64,000 bases of DNA from Maniola hyperantus (taxonomy: Eukaryota > Arthropoda > Insecta > Lepidoptera > Nymphalidae). Within the stretch, counting starts at the first letter, position 1. Each line of letters begins with the position of its first letter. A program made the position numbers and the translations under genes. The stretch covers positions 10,066,720-10,130,719 of the forward strand of contig NC_048537.1 of assembly GCF_902806685.2 (NCBI RefSeq), in the 5' to 3' direction. The notes below the pieces were generated by a model that was given only the letters and a program-made list of their open reading frames with translations, had not been told where the DNA came from and made no database searches. This document shows positions 26,441-39,599 of this stretch, piece by piece.

Positions 26441-26995
26441 TTGAGATTCAAGATTTTTTTGGACCTTTATTATCTGTTGAGCGCTGGCTCTCTCTCTATA
26501 ATAATTTTATTTATTGTTGTGCAATCGTTAAAGTTACCGTATTATACCAATTGATTTTAACAATTGAAGATGATTTATCTTAAAAAGAGTTTTTTCTATG
26601 AACAAAACGGCAATATTAAGCCCTACGATACCTACCACCGATGTAGGTGTGTAATTAAGGAAGATATTAGCTTCAAGGTTGTTTTAACATTTAAAAATTA
26701 AGTCATTTATAACTACTAATTAGCGCATAAGGCATTAAAATATTTTCATGCGAAAAGACACCTCGACGGATAATCGAGGCGACACTTTCACTGGCGTTTT
26801 TATCACGAAACTATAACGACACAACAGAACACCGACAAATTGGTCAGATTGCTTCTTAACATGACATGCGCCATGATTTTTTTTACTTTCTTTTTTTACA
26901 GTAGGTGCATTTTAACACCTTTTTGTTCTTTATAATATTATGACAGGTTTTACGCTTAGTTAACATCCCACTTTAATCATTAAATAATTTAATAA

Positions 26996-27200
26996 TTAAA
27001 TATCACTTGCTTTAACGGTGAAGGAAAACATCGTAAAGAAACCTGCATGCCTGAGAGTTTTCCATAATGTTCTCAAAGGTGTGTGAAGTCTACCAATCCG
27101 CACATGGCCATCGTGGTAGACTATGACCAAAACCCTTCTCTGAGGGGAGGCCCGTGCTCTGTAATGAGCTGGCGATGGGTTGATCATGATGCTGATGAAC
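26996..27200 (+). mobile_element. tRNA-headed SINE, 5'-truncated
   Basis: It begins in the body (CTTTAACGGTGAAGGAAAAC) and ends GCGATGGGTTGATCATGATG. The tRNA head is absent, as is typical of 5' truncation. Confidence 0.6.
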
Positions 27201-27267
27201 ATCGCACTTGAGAGTCAAGATTAATACCCAGGGTCCAGTTAAGATGGACAAATTTACAATACAAAAA

Positions 27268-27348
27268 TAAAATTCACCCCTAAGGGGGTGAAATAAGGGG
27301 TTTGAAATTTGGGCAGTCCACGCGGATGAAGTCACGAGCATAAGCTAG
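27268..27348 (+). mobile_element. 3' end of Helitron-like family B
   Basis: CACCCCTAAGGGGGTGAAAT to GATGAAGTCACGAGCATAAG, CTAG. Only the last 80 bases are present. Confidence 0.55.
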
Positions 27349-27639
27349 TTAGATCTGAGCAGGATCGCACTTGCTTAGTAGATGTCTAATCACTATTGCC
27401 TAATCTCAAAGGTACTCAAGTTATATACAACGGAAACACGAACACCGAAAGGGCATTCCAAACGGTTTCGGTTCTTATCAGATACGTTTGATAAAAATGT
27501 TTTATGCCAAAAGATTGGAAGTCGACCACATAAGGATGCCAACTTTCACGGTGTCTCTGTGGAACGGCAAAGAAGGAAGAAGATTGTGGAGGTCCGAAGC
27601 ACACTCTCCAACGCATATCTGATAGAAGACCGATAGGTA

Positions 27640-28720
27640 GAACCTTACTCTAGCAAAGTAGTTTTGGTTTTAATTGCCTTCACCTGCCTTGCCATAAACA
27701 AGAAGTGTATAAATTTTTAGTTTTTTTTTCGCATGGTGTTAAATATCGTATTGAAACGTATAGTAGATAGGTATGTACCTTATTATTGTAATTCATTAAG
27801 AATCCCTAAACAGTTGAATTTATCATTTTAATTTAATTATGTAGCCAAAGAACTTAGATTTTCTATTTTTTTGAAGCCTTATTTGTATTCAATATGCTTG
27901 AGTGCCTTGAAGGAATCTACATAGGTACCTACTTGCATATAATTTATTTAAAGTACCTGTATTTGCTTTGGATTGTGGAATTTCTTTTTTATGGGTTTTC
28001 TTTTTTGCGCTTTTTATTTTAATTAGGTGCCTTAATAGGATATTTTTACTCCTAGAACCGGAATTTTAGCAGATAATATAAGGCATTACCTGTAAACTGA
28101 TATGTCAAGGTAAAATCACTTTTACCTCAGTAAACGTGGTAGTAATAGAATATTTTCTAGTTACACAATAAACGGGTAACCTACTTAATCTGTTTTTACA
28201 AAAGCCCAGTTTTTCCACCCACATTACCTTTCGTAGCCGTAGAAAAGAGTAACATGTTTTACACTACAATTATCCACACTTCAGTTTACAAAGTAAAACT
28301 AAAACTGTTTTATAATCACTAAAGCAAGCAGGATGGCCACTTTAATTCAATGCTATTAACCAAGGAACTGATTCCATCAACTCGTGCGTGAACGTTGCAC
28401 ATTCATTTCCTAGATATTAATGACAACAATAGGTAAACTAATGCACTTATATGGCACAAATGTTTCATAAATTCAGCATGATTTACCTACATAGTCGGTT
28501 AAATATTGAACTAGATGTTTCATATTTTAACTGTTGGCTAAGCAGATAAATTAAAATTCAGTTAAGTCATCTTGATACATAGACTTTCCGATAGGTTAAC
28601 TTTAAATATTGTTTGTTCTGTAAAAACTATAAATCTCAGAGGTGTGATATGGTATGTAGGCAGTAAAATATCTATTGCTATACCTAATTATTGTTTTGAA
28701 CGACTACGCTAAGTAGTACC
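27640..28720. other. AT-rich spacer, no gene seen
   Basis: No coding exon. The open frame at 27382-27636 just before it has no recognised domain and resembles decayed LINE sequence. Confidence 0.3.
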
Positions 28721-28724
28721 TGAA

Positions 28725-28955
28725 ATGAAATGAAATGATTTATTTGTTTTAAAAGGTCTTTTTAAAAATTGTACCAGGGACCCTGCAGTAAGTTTGCAAA
28801 ACCTGTATCTCAGGGTCCCCGCTCTCCCTCCTCCATCATTAACAAATAAATACTTATACAAAACTAAATTCAGAATATGAAACTTAAATATACGTGTGTG
28901 TGTGTGTACATATGTGTATCAGTGTGTATTGTGTGTGAGTGTGTACCTAACTGTA
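28725..28955. repeat. Transposon-end-like block and GT-rich microsatellite
   Basis: GAAATGAAATGAAATGATTT then CCAGGGACCCTGCAG and CTCAGGGTCCCCGC form a likely LINE or SINE end. Bases 28891-28950 are GTGTGTGT-rich. Confidence 0.4.
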
Positions 28956-29388
28956 GTAATTACGAGATTTGTGCAAGAGACTTCGGTTTTAAAAGTTTTC
29001 TATACATAGTAAACGCTGTATGCGTGTTAAATATTAATAGAATATAGTCTACACACCAGTTTCTTTTAGGTTCAAAAATGTGTACATTCGGATGGATATT
29101 GTCCATATCCGTATTGGATCCATGTAAAGCTCCGGTGAAAGTTCGATCCTTATCCTCCGGTACCTATACCTACGTACTATGTTTAAAACATGAGAATTCG
29201 CGCGAATTTCGGTTAAACTTAGAAAGGATATGTTTAGAATAATATAATATTGGGTAATGTGTACCTACAATCTACATCTACATTATCAGGAGACCATTAA
29301 GGAACTGATTTCGAGGCGAGGCGACGGGCGAGGGAGGCGATTTATTTATTCCTTATGCCCTAGCATATAAGGTTATGATTATTATAAT

Positions 29389-29593
29389 AGCTTGTGCTCG
29401 CGGCTTCGTCCGCGTGGACTACACAAATTTCAAGCCCTTATTTCAACAAGGGGTTGAAATAGGGTTTGAATTATCAAAAATCTTTTCTTTGCGGATGCCT
29501 ACGTCATAATAGCTATCTACATGCCAAATTTTCAGCCCGTTCCATCCAGTAGTTTGAATTGTGCGTTGATAGATCAGTCCTTTCCCTTTTAGC
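29389..29593 (-). mobile_element. Helitron-like element, family B
   Basis: GCTTGTGCTCGCGGCTTCGT at one end and GCGTTGATAGATCAGTCCTT at the other, the reverse of the family B consensus. Confidence 0.6.
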
Positions 29594-29671
29594 TTCAGAC
29601 CTTATCCTTTTATTTCTATTTTCTATTTTCCTTTTTTCTTTTTAGATCAGACCTTTTCCTTTTATTTAAGA

Positions 29672-29891
29672 CTAAATAGATGATGCCCGCGACTTCGTCC
29701 GCGTGGATTTAGGTTTTAAAAAATCCCGTGGGAACTCTTTGATTTTCCGGGATAACTAATAGCCTATGTTCTCCGGGATGCAAGCTACCTGTACCATATT
29801 TCGTCAGAATCAGTTGAACGGATGGGCCGTGTAAGGCTATAATAGACAGACAAGCAGACACACTTTCGCATTTATTATATTATTAGTATGG
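29672..29891 (-). mobile_element. Helitron-like element, family A
   Basis: GATGATGCCCGCGACTTCGT and GTGGATTTAGG at the left; CACACTTTCGCATTTATTAT and TAGTATGGA at the right. Confidence 0.6.
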
Positions 29892-30159
29892 ATATGGTTT
29901 AACACCTATGCCCATACATGAATGATATTGTCTAAGCCTATGCCATTTTTCTCTACAATGGTCGATAAGTTCACAGAAAAGATTCACTCCTTGATTTCTT
30001 TCTATGTAGGTATATTTCGAAATTCGACTGCCATAAGGTCTCTTATTTCCTTTTCAGCAAAAGCTTTCGCTGTTCGATGACAACATGATTCATTCATTCC
30101 TATATAAGGGAGAGCATGATCTTTATCACTAATATTAGTGGTCTAGTTCGAAAAACCGA

Positions 30160-30308
30160 TAGACGTTGGGGTCCCAAGGTGCTGGGATGTGGACGGATGA
30201 CATCAGACGAGTCGCAGGGATTCAGGCAGCATAAGACCCTGATGTGTGGTCCCTAAAAGAGGCCTATGTCAGCAGTGGACGTCTATCCGTTGATGATGAT
30301 GATGATTA
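30160..30308 (+). mobile_element. LINE 3' coding tail
   Basis: The translation has a TDDIRRVAGIQAA-like stretch, then CVVPKR/LKEAYVSSGR-type residues before a (GAT)n tail. This fits the C-terminal end of a non-LTR retrotransposon ORF. It is truncated and decayed. Confidence 0.5.
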
Positions 30309-30949
30309 GTGGTCTTTCTATTTGTATTTATTATTAGTTCTAAATCTCTAATCACAAAAAATTGTACCTACTAATACGAAATAAGCGACATTATAATACC
30401 TACGTTGTTTGTGGTATTTAATTACGTGCTGGCAAACATGTCCAACCGACAACCTGACGCTATTGTTCGCACACATAATAACAACACAATATACTCAATC
30501 TCAGTGTATCTAGATCGCACCTTCTCATTATGAATGGTACCTACATATAATTAATTTGAAGGAATTCAGAATGCCTTTCAAAGATACCTATCACGTCTTA
30601 TGGGGTCAATGTATTTTCACAAGCACGTAATTTTATGCTAATGACAATCTCACGCCCTGATGCGTTTTTTGAACTATTGTTTGTCTAGGTAATGTTTTTA
30701 TACGTTAGTGATTAGTGATATAGGAAATCCTATATAGGTTTATTAATGTTCCCACGAACAGCAGTGTAAATTGTGTATAATCGCCATCTTTGAATATGGC
30801 TTGGTTGCAATTTGCAACATTCAGACGAGGTAAACCTCGGATCTTACGATCCGAGTATAAAAATACGCGCTCTTACTTGTAACCTCTTGTAACAAATATA
30901 CACTCCATTTTATGGCTTATACACGTCAAATGTATCACAGAAATATGTT

Positions 30950-31210
30950 TAAAACACTGATCTCTATTAATACAAGTACACTGGACCTGCGATTTCTGAT
31001 CTGTTTTAGAAGCAATTTAATTTTCGCCATTTTGGCGCTGATGGCAGCAGTGAGGGTCACGTGAGCTTGGCACTCAATTTAAGACATCTATCAACATAGT
31101 GTCAACACGAAGATCATATTTTGACACAAAGTGTCAATTTGGATTCCCGATACGCTGAGTGGAGTGCTTTGAATTGGCACAAAAAATAGCTGACACCACT
31201 TCCAGTGTAC
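30950..31210. repeat. Dispersed repeat, copy 2 of 2
   Basis: AATACAAGTACACTGGACCT, CATTTTGGCGCTGATGGCAG and TTTGACACAAAGTGTCAATT match 25785-26025 in the same order. Confidence 0.6.
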
Positions 31211-31914
31211 TTATATAATGTTCATTTCGGCAGTGTTTAAAACTTTATTGATAAGGGTCAAAATTAAGTGATAAATAGGTTTAGACCTATAAAGTGCGCA
31301 AGAACCACCGGCGATTTGCAGCAATACCTAGCTACATAGTTTGGAAAGCAAACATTTGTCAAACGTACACCAACCAGACCGAAACAAGTATTTGCTTTCC
31401 GCATAAAGGAATCAAACAACAGTCCGTGTAAAAGGCGATTTTCGTCAACATGCACAAAACCGCGTTCGTTTCTTTTTATGTCCAACGAAGCTACAACATT
31501 TTGAATTCAAATTGTACACAAGGAATTAAAAGCTTACATTGTTACATTGTGCAAAAAATGTTAAGGAAAATCGTCCAATTTTTACATTCATTGCTTTGGT
31601 TCCGTCCACGTTGGTAACCAATTTTCGTGTCGGCTTTTCGTAACTGGGTATTAATCAAGAAAATTTTATCCGGAATCACAACGGAATAAGATTAAAATTA
31701 CTTGTCTCATGTACTGTAATAGTAAGAGAGTTGAAACACAGTGTGTATACACTGTGTTTGGCGCTATAACAACATAATAAAAACCGAGATGGCGAATATC
31801 AAAATGGGCGCCATGCAAATTAAAAAATTAAAAAGTAAATATACCTACTATTATATTATTATACTGTAGGATGGTACGGAACCCTTCGTGTGCGAGTCCG
31901 AATCGCACTTGATC

Positions 31915-32160
31915 GGTTTTATCTTTATCTGTACTGCTGCGCGATTGCGGTAAAAGGACAGCTAAAATGTCACGATCGCAGTCACCTCTGATTGGTTGAC
32001 GCTCACTCACTATTGGCTTCAATTTATTGTTGCAACAAGAATACCATAAGTTCAGCCAATCACAACAATTGCGATTGTAATAATTGTGATTAATAATTAA
32101 TAAATAAATAGTTGTGAATAATTGTGCGATTGTAACAATTGCGATTGTAGTAATTGCGCT
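31915..32160 (+). repeat. CTCTGATTGG repeat, copy 1 of 3
   Basis: TGTCACGATCGCAGTCACCT, CTGATTGGTTGAC, CTCACTATTGG, TGTTGCAACAAGAATACCAT and TTCAGCCAATCACAACAATT. The same ordered blocks occur reversed at 34525-34690 and forward at 61080-61250. The preceding 31855-31925 is a TACGGAACCCT repeat fragment. Confidence 0.65.
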
Positions 32161-32164
32161 CGTC

Positions 32165-34140
32165 CCACTATAACCACAATATATACTCCGCTGTGCTGTA
32201 ACGAACTTTTTCTGCTAATTGTGCCTCTGTGAGTTATTTCTATTTATTTGTTGTAGCCTAATTTCTTAACGAATTAGCCTACATATTTCGTTCTTACTCG
32301 AACACGGTTTACTAAAAGACAGTATACCTACGGCTACCTACTTATTAGTACGGAACACCCAGGACCACCTTTGGCTCAATCGGAACAAGTGCGTTTCTAG
32401 AACACGTCAGTTTCCGATACAGCGATAAACTGCTATTATATAAGCTGACTAAGAAATTGGACGCAGTAAACAGTATTATCATTTAGCCAGCTAAAGTTGT
32501 AAAAGTAAACGCAGACAATTAACACTATTGAACATTACTATTAGTACGAGTATGTGGCTACTTTCATCAGGATATGTAAGGTTATGATAAGTAATATTAC
32601 GTCTATGTAGATACCTAAGTCGATATCTACTCAATGAGCTGAAACAGTTCTTTGAACTTTAAATAATTTGGTATCTACCTATTTACTAAGTAAGTATAAT
32701 TTTCGTATAAAACTCGAAAATTAAAAGTAACCTAAGTATTTATTTACGAATAATGATGAGCAAATCACCATTTTCTGCCTTATTTTTCAAGCCATAATAT
32801 TAAAAGTAAAAGAAAATATTGTAGGTAAATAAATAATTAATAAAGAGTATTTTCATATAAAATAGCCCCAACTAACATTTTCCATCCTACATAAACCTAC
32901 CTACCTATCAAAACATCTTGTCACAATTCTATCTGAGATGTTTATAGAGTAAATCTTGATAACCTCTAATACCTAAACAAACATAAGATTAAAGTTTTAA
33001 CGGATCTTCATAACGCGCATTAGGTTCAATGAAGCCTCAAAAGAGTAAGTAATCCCTTCGACCAGTGCGCCATAAATGCACGATCAGGGTCAACGTACGG
33101 TATACAACGTGACCATACGTCCCGCCTTCGGTGAGACCGTCTCGCTTTGAGACTGGATTTGCCTAGACTTTTACGGCAGCACAAATTTCTCTTTTTAAAA
33201 AAAAACTTACACGTAGCGACACATACTACATAAATTTGAGTTTCCTTCTTGACTTTAAAGATAAACAAATTGCAGAAACCTCGGAGAGCCTTGTAAGCGA
33301 CGCCGACGCGATGAAGTCGCCCCGGTTAAATTTCACCTTCTGGGGCTAGGTTTTTCACTCGAATCATGATTTCATTGTAAGTTCACAGTAACAAGCATGT
33401 ATGGGCCGCGTATACGCATTTCAGGAAGGAGCTATTTGTTTAAGTTAAGGAAAAATAGATTGTAGATATTGGTAGGAGATTCACGTATCTTTTGATACCT
33501 ACAAGCGTGCTTTAAAGAATATCGGTCCGTTACCAAGCTGAGTAACATGAATCTATGGATGTAGAAAGTAATATTTCTTTTGAATCACAATATCAACCGA
33601 AGTGGAGTTGTCGGATATCGAAGCGATTTTCCCACTTTGAACTGGAAAATATGGTCACTGTAGATAAATGTCTGGACTGAATGCGTGGTTAAACTGGCCT
33701 TTAGCCATAAAAATAAACGATCGCTTCAAACGCGAGAGTGATTTATCCATTTAAAAAGCTGGACAAGTGCATTTCGAGTATCTCTTAGCGTTGGGTGGTA
33801 GGTACCCGAGTATTTATTGAGTAAGTAACCACATTCGCGCACTCGATCGACTCGCTTACTTTGTAATAATTTTATTTCTACACACTTTGTTTTGTATAAA
33901 GTCGCAGTTGATTTGTGGATAAGATACCTACTGTTTATTTGTTAAATTTCTCATGTAAGTGAATTTAATTCTTAGTGAGAATAAAGTTCTTTAACCGTAA
34001 CTCGCAATAACCGCATCTTATATAGGTATCTATCTACCTAGTACTAAGATTAGAGATATATATCTACTTGTTTATAATGTAATTAATCTGAACTACGTTA
34101 GCTAGGGCAACAAAATTTTAAATTAGTATATATTTTATAG
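32165..34140. other. AT-rich spacer, no gene seen
   Basis: No coding exon was recognised. About 33130-33240 is a decayed reverse copy of the LINE-tail block at 20000-20150. 33285-33345 is a GC-richer stretch of unknown nature. Confidence 0.3.
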
Positions 34141-34143
34141 ATC

Positions 34144-34345
34144 ACTTGCTGATGCCCGAGACTTCGCGTGGAATTAGGTTTTTTTAAAAATCCCGTGGGA
34201 ACTCTTTGATTTTGATGTCACTCTCCAGATCTTTATCTATACCCACGCAAAAAATCACGTCAATCCGTTGCACCGTTGTGACGTGATTGAAGAACAAACC
34301 GACAAACCAACAAACAAACACACTTTCGCATTTATAATACAGGTA
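34144..34345 (-). mobile_element. Helitron-like element, family A, degraded
   Basis: TTGCTGATGCCCGAGACTTC at the left and CACACTTTCGCATTTATAAT at the right. Confidence 0.5.
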
Positions 34346-34524
34346 CTGATAATAAATACAATACCTAGTACTTATTCCAGAACAACTTTTTTTGCCCAAA
34401 TTTTGTCTCTATGTAAATAAATGTCAATAGTAGGTTAGAAAGCAGTGAGTAATGTAGGTAATTAAAATATAGACGTGACAAAGTAATCCGCGTCAGTATT
34501 AATAATGATCAGTAGGGCGATTGT

Positions 34525-34690
34525 CTAAAACCTGCATCAAACATTATTACAATCTCAATTGTTCTGATTGGCTGAATTTGTGCGATTCTTGTTGCAACAA
34601 TGCATTGTGGCCAATAGTGAGCGAGCATTAACCAATCAGAGATGATTGCGATCGTGACATTGTAGCTGTCAAACAACCGCGGTATGGCCA
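34525..34690 (-). repeat. CTCTGATTGG repeat, copy 2 of 3
   Basis: In reverse it reads TGTCACGATCGCAATCATCT, CTGATTGGTTAAT, CTCACTATTGGCC and TGTTGCAACAAGAATCGCAC. Confidence 0.65.
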
Positions 34691-35359
34691 CAGTACCTAC
34701 ACACACGAAATGATAAACGTGATTAAAGTTTTTATTATAATTCAAACACGCTTATTTTGTGCAATTACAGCCACAGCTAGCAACCTTGAAAGCATGAATT
34801 CATACGGCTTAATGTACCATAGTGTCGTTCACTATTTGCAGTGTAATGAAAAACTGGTTTTGGTGAATATAAATCCACATTCTTCAATATGCAAAAGGTC
34901 AATGGTAAAAAGGCAGACAAATTTTTTCCTATCCTTAATAACAGGATATACCTACCTGCATGACTGATAATTGGGTTTTCAGAGTCTACATATAAAATAC
35001 ATCATATTATATGTATGTAATAATTATTATAGATTTAATTGATATATGTACACAAATGTATTAATATCTATACCTGCAGACCTTTTGCAAAAAAAAATAC
35101 AGCACGCGGCAGAAAATAATGTACATTGACCTTTAGAAGGAGATAGTGGATTTGTAGAGCATTGTCTCTGTCGTTGAGACCGACAAAAGGTCATATAGGT
35201 GTCAGCAACACTGACTAAATTACTAGTTATTTTTAGCTTATTTTAAAGAATTGGTTTGAATTCAAAGTAATGATCAAAATTATCAATTTATTTATTGAAG
35301 TTAGTTTAATGAATTTGACATTATTTGACTCATCGGATGTCACGCGATTTGTGGCGGGG

Positions 35360-35531
35360 CAGCCATTTTAAATCGATTTGTATAAATACGGGTGTTTGGC
35401 CGTTTTGAGAGCAGTCTCGCTCTGACTCGAGACTCGACGACTATTAAATACTTTTTGTGGTTAGGTCGCTATTTCAATCAAGTGGTTGCAATAAGCATTT
35501 GTTCCCCAATCAAGTTAATATTTCAGTAAGT
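35360..35531 (+). promoter_or_regulatory. TATA-initiator promoter with leader exon, or solo LTR
   Basis: TATAAATA at 35381-35388 is followed 32 bases later by an initiator-like GCAGTC (35411-35416). About 110 bases on comes a consensus donor GTAAGT (35526). No coding exon follows within the window. The R-region-like sequence would also fit a solo LTR, but no terminal duplication was identified. Confidence 0.35.
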
Positions 35532-35539
35532 TTAGTTTA

Positions 35540-37430
35540 AAGACTAAAACTCTCGATAAACCTCTACGCGTTGTGATCCATATCCGCACGCAAGTTTAAT
35601 ATGAGAGGACATTTTAAAACTCATCTAAAAATATCCAATGATTTGCCTGCTTTTCTGACCGACTCTTTTAGTGGTATGAGTGATAGAGATAATGCTCTAC
35701 AGCGCCGAAATGTCAGTCTAAAGGCCGATGTTCATTATTTTCTACCGCGTACGTACGTTACTTACTTATAGTGTAACGAGCAACAATCTAATTTTTACAC
35801 ACAATTCATTTAAACATTTTACGTTTGCGTTTTCATTAAGCAATAGATAACTAGATCTCTCGATAGTGCAATATCGATTAAACGGCTACTTGTAAGCCTA
35901 TCGAAAGTTGATTTAGAGCTTATTACCTCGCAAACAGAGCTTAGAAATTGGCGGCAACCAAGATAAGTTTAATTTTAAAATAGGTACCTTTCCAATATCG
36001 CACGAGGACGGACATAAAATACATAAATACCTATATTGGTTAGTGTCCCACTTTTGCGTAGGTAACGGTAGGTAACGTTTTCGAGTAATTCCATAATTGG
36101 TTAAATCGTCGTATATTGACAACATGAAAATATACGATTTCTTTCTACATACTTCAATTTCATGGCGCGGTAGATGGTCAAATAAAATAGGATCTAGCTG
36201 AGTCCGATTGATTTTCATTACTCGCGATATTTATTTTCTTGCGTTTACTATTAATTAGGACCTTTATTACAAAACTTACGATTTCTTTTTGTACGTTCAA
36301 GTTATGCGTGCACAAAAGGTAAATTTGAATGGTTCGCTTTAAAATTAACACATAGCTAATAATCATCCATAATAAAATGTGGGGCGTCTTTTGCATCAGA
36401 ATATTAAATTGAATAAGTATTTCAAATAATTTAAAGTATTCAGGCTTTTTCTGTATTAAATTACCATTAAATGGCAACTGCTGCGGAAGTTAATATTTTC
36501 ATAATCATTACACAAGCGTCATTCTAATAAGCATTGATAATATTTTTAAGTGATGAGTTTTCAGAAGAAAGGCAATCGACATTTTACATCGAAAACTAAT
36601 TCTAAAATAGTAGGCCGCTAAAACAAATAAAAATTATTCTGTAACACTCCATGTTCAGTAAGTATTTAAAAACATAGTTTCTATGGATTTAAGCAATAAA
36701 AAAAACCGGAAAGCAACGGGACTCTTCTAAATTTTAATTTTAAAATAAGTACCATTAAAAATGATAGCTCCGTTCCACAGACCACTAATTAGATTTAGTG
36801 GTCTGTAGCGGGCCCTGTGCTCCGTCCAAAATGTAAGTACTTCGTGATTAGTCACTTTTAATTTTGTAAACCAAAAATTTCCGCCGATCGCAAAATTGTT
36901 TTGCTCTTTAAAATAATAAATGGTAGCAACTTGGGCGCAACCGAGCCTCTTACGGAGTCTTTCAGTTTGATCACACCAGCTATCTCTATCTTAGGTATAA
37001 ACTTAGAAAGAAAACATTATTTACATAAAAAAATCATCTAAATACATATTAATAATATTATGTACGAGCAAAGTAGGACTAAAAGACTGACAATAATTGA
37101 AATTGTTCATCCTAAAGTTATAACGTCATTCAGTACCCGAAACCTTGCCGTTATAGCGAGATCACTTTCTTTTTCACAACAAAAAGGGTGAAAAATACCA
37201 TTCAATTACAGATAACTTCGGTTTTGCAGAAATAATAATTGATTTGTTTTACTTTTATAATCTTCGTTAGTCACGAATCCCTGTTTTGTCATTACATCAC
37301 AGAGAAACTATCTTTCGTAGTGGTATGAATGTCCACATATGAAAAAACTTGCGACTTTTAGAAGATTTTAATTCAAAACCTATTACATCGTAAAGAATGC
37401 ACAACGTTGGTGTATATTATTAACTAGCTT
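35540..37430. other. AT-rich spacer, no gene seen
   Basis: It holds a small hairpin at 36777-36806 (ACAGACCACTAA and its reverse) and open frames due to base composition only (for example 35913-36477, minus). Confidence 0.3.
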
Positions 37431-37433
37431 ATG

Positions 37434-37637
37434 CCCGCGACTTCGTTCGCGTGGACTACACAAATTTCAAACCCATATTTCACCCTTTTAGTGGTTGAAT
37501 TTTCATAAATCCATTCTTAGCGGATGCCCACGTCATAATAGCTATCTGCATGCCCAGCCCGATCCGTCCAGTAGTTTGAGCTGTGCGTTGATAGATCAGC
37601 CAGTCAGTCCGTCACCTTTTTCTTTTATATATTTAGA
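37434..37637 (-). mobile_element. Well-preserved Helitron-like element, family B
   Basis: CTAGCTTATGCCCGCGACTT at the left; ATAGATCAGCCAGTCAGTCC and TTATATATTTAGA at the right. Confidence 0.65.
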
Positions 37638-37864
37638 TTATTTATTAGGTATACGGAGTGTATATATAATTCTATAGTCGTATCTACCCACTTTCTGTTT
37701 GTTAATCCTAATGATCAATAATTTTCTTAATCTAGATTAGTGTAATAATAGCGATTTTTCTGACGATACATTATTCTGTCAACTGATAACGTTCTTATCA
37801 ATTTCCTCGCCAAATTGCGAATCGATTACAACTTGGAACATGTTGGAACGGAATAGTAGGTACG

Positions 37865-38080
37865 AGTCTCTGTGTAAAAAAAAAAAAAAAAGATTCCGAC
37901 GAATTGAGAACCTCCTCCTTTTTTTTGAAGTCGGTTAATAAAAACTTCACTGTTATAATAAATTGCACATAATATATATTATATTATACTAGCTGACCCA
38001 CGAATGGAATTTTTCAAATTCGGGAAGAGGCTGAAAGACGTATTTTTCATTTTTTATCGAAAATCTAAACTCACCAATAA
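37865..38080. repeat. Fragments of two repeat families (E and C)
   Basis: 37885-37938 is the block AGATTCCGACGAATTGAGAA to TTGAAGTCGGTTAA, also at 53571-53625 and reversed at 61938-61992. From 37990, CTAGCTGACCCACGAATGGA is the reverse 3' end of Helitron-like family C. Confidence 0.5.
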
Positions 38081-38397
38081 TGACAGACATTCATGTCACC
38101 TAAGTAAAAAGACAAGGTATATTGTACGAAAGATACCGATAGGTCTGTAGGTATGCATTTATAGAATCGATCTGATCTGGGCATTTAACATTTTGCAATA
38201 TGCATAAAACTGTAGGTACCTATATATATAATAATTGTCATATTAAATAAAAGTATTAAATATTATTGGGCGCATCGAGTTACAGCAATTTCAATCTCAG
38301 CATTCTCAGCTTGGCTTTAGCTCATGTTTTTCAATTCGATAAACCTATAGATACACGTAACTTGATTGTGCAATACCTATTAACCTCAAAATAATAA

Positions 38398-38990
38398 AAT
38401 ATCGATGCCGTGGTGAGCGCTGTGTGTTTTATAAGCAACTGGGTTTGATTCACAGCAAAGACAATTTGCATGAATTTATGAATGTTTGATGGGACGCTTC
38501 GGCCGTAGCTTACCACCTTACATGCAAAGCCATGCCGCCAAGCGATTTAACGTTTTTTTTTTAAATTCAAATACAAGTTAGCCCTTGACTGCAATCTCAC
38601 CTGGTGGTAAGTGATGATACAGTCTAAGATGATAGCGGGCAAACCTGGAAGGGGTATGGCAGTTTTTGTTAAACCCATACCCCTTTGGTTTCTACACGAC
38701 ATCGTACCGGAACACTAAATCGCTTGGCGGCACCGCTTTGCCGGTAGGGTGGTAACTAGCCACGGCCGAAGCCTCCCACCAGACCAGACCAGAAATTTAG
38801 AAATTATAAAATTCCAAACCCCTGCCAGGAATCGAACCCGGGACCTCCCACTATTAAGACCACAGCGCTCACCACTGCGCCAGGGAGGTCGTCAAAAACG
38901 TTCCGGTACAACGCCGCGTATCACTTATAACGTAACGTAACACATCATCATTTGCCACTAGGCGAGATCTCAGTCACTATTGAATGCGAT
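38398..38990 (+). mobile_element. Old SINE (second family) split by a younger copy
   Basis: The left part (GCCGTGGTGAGCGCTGTG, GGGACGCTTCGGCCGTAGCT) ends at CGATTTAACGTT (about 38553). The right part resumes at AACGTTCCGGTACAACGCCG (about 38897). The direct repeat AACGTT flanks the insert. Confidence 0.6.
38557..38896 (-). mobile_element. Full-length SINE (second family) inside an older copy
   Basis: Reverse complement of the 24466-24818 element: TTAGCCCTTGACTGCAATCT at the left, GAATCGAACCCGGGACCTCC and GCGCCAGGGAGGTC at the right. Confidence 0.8.
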
Positions 38991-39599
38991 ATTATTTGAA
39001 AAAAGTTAACATTTAGATCATCGTTCAAACAGTATCTCGCGTCTTCTATATTTTCAATATAAAGTTCAAAAGATACCTAGTAGGTACACAGTTAGAAGTT
39101 CTTAGGACGATATTCTTAACTACATGTTCTTTGAATCCTATAACTCACCAACTTAGACAACCCTTCCTTATAGGTCAGTAGTAACTATAACATCATAACA
39201 TAATATTCCGGAAAAAAATTATCATGGTTTACTTTTTATTACGGTTAGCACATTGTCTTTTTAATGCGCTATGACACAATAAAACCATTAAATTTAAATT
39301 GTCAAGTATTATTTAAGTTAAATTTTTTACCTTGTACTATGTACACATCTTGCACATACCTAGTCAATTAGGCTATACTATGTTAACATTTACTGTAGAT
39401 ATGCACAAACTGGGTCAGAGTCATAATTTTTGATGTAATGTCATGTATTTAGAATAGACTAAGTTGTTCAAGTCCTATTCTTTGATCTATTAGGTATGTT
39501 AGGTAGAGGTATAAGAGGTAGGGAGGTAAAAATACTGCATATACCTAAGTTTTAAATACGGCTAAGCGCATTTCCATGATTACTTTAACATTATCTTAC

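Noticed and set aside
31264..31485. 73-codon minus-strand frame MDIKRNERGFVHVDENR
   Set aside because: No recognisable domain or splice signals; length is within chance for this window.
36178..36477. 99-codon minus-strand frame
   Set aside because: Low-complexity, AT-driven sequence with no motif or splice context.
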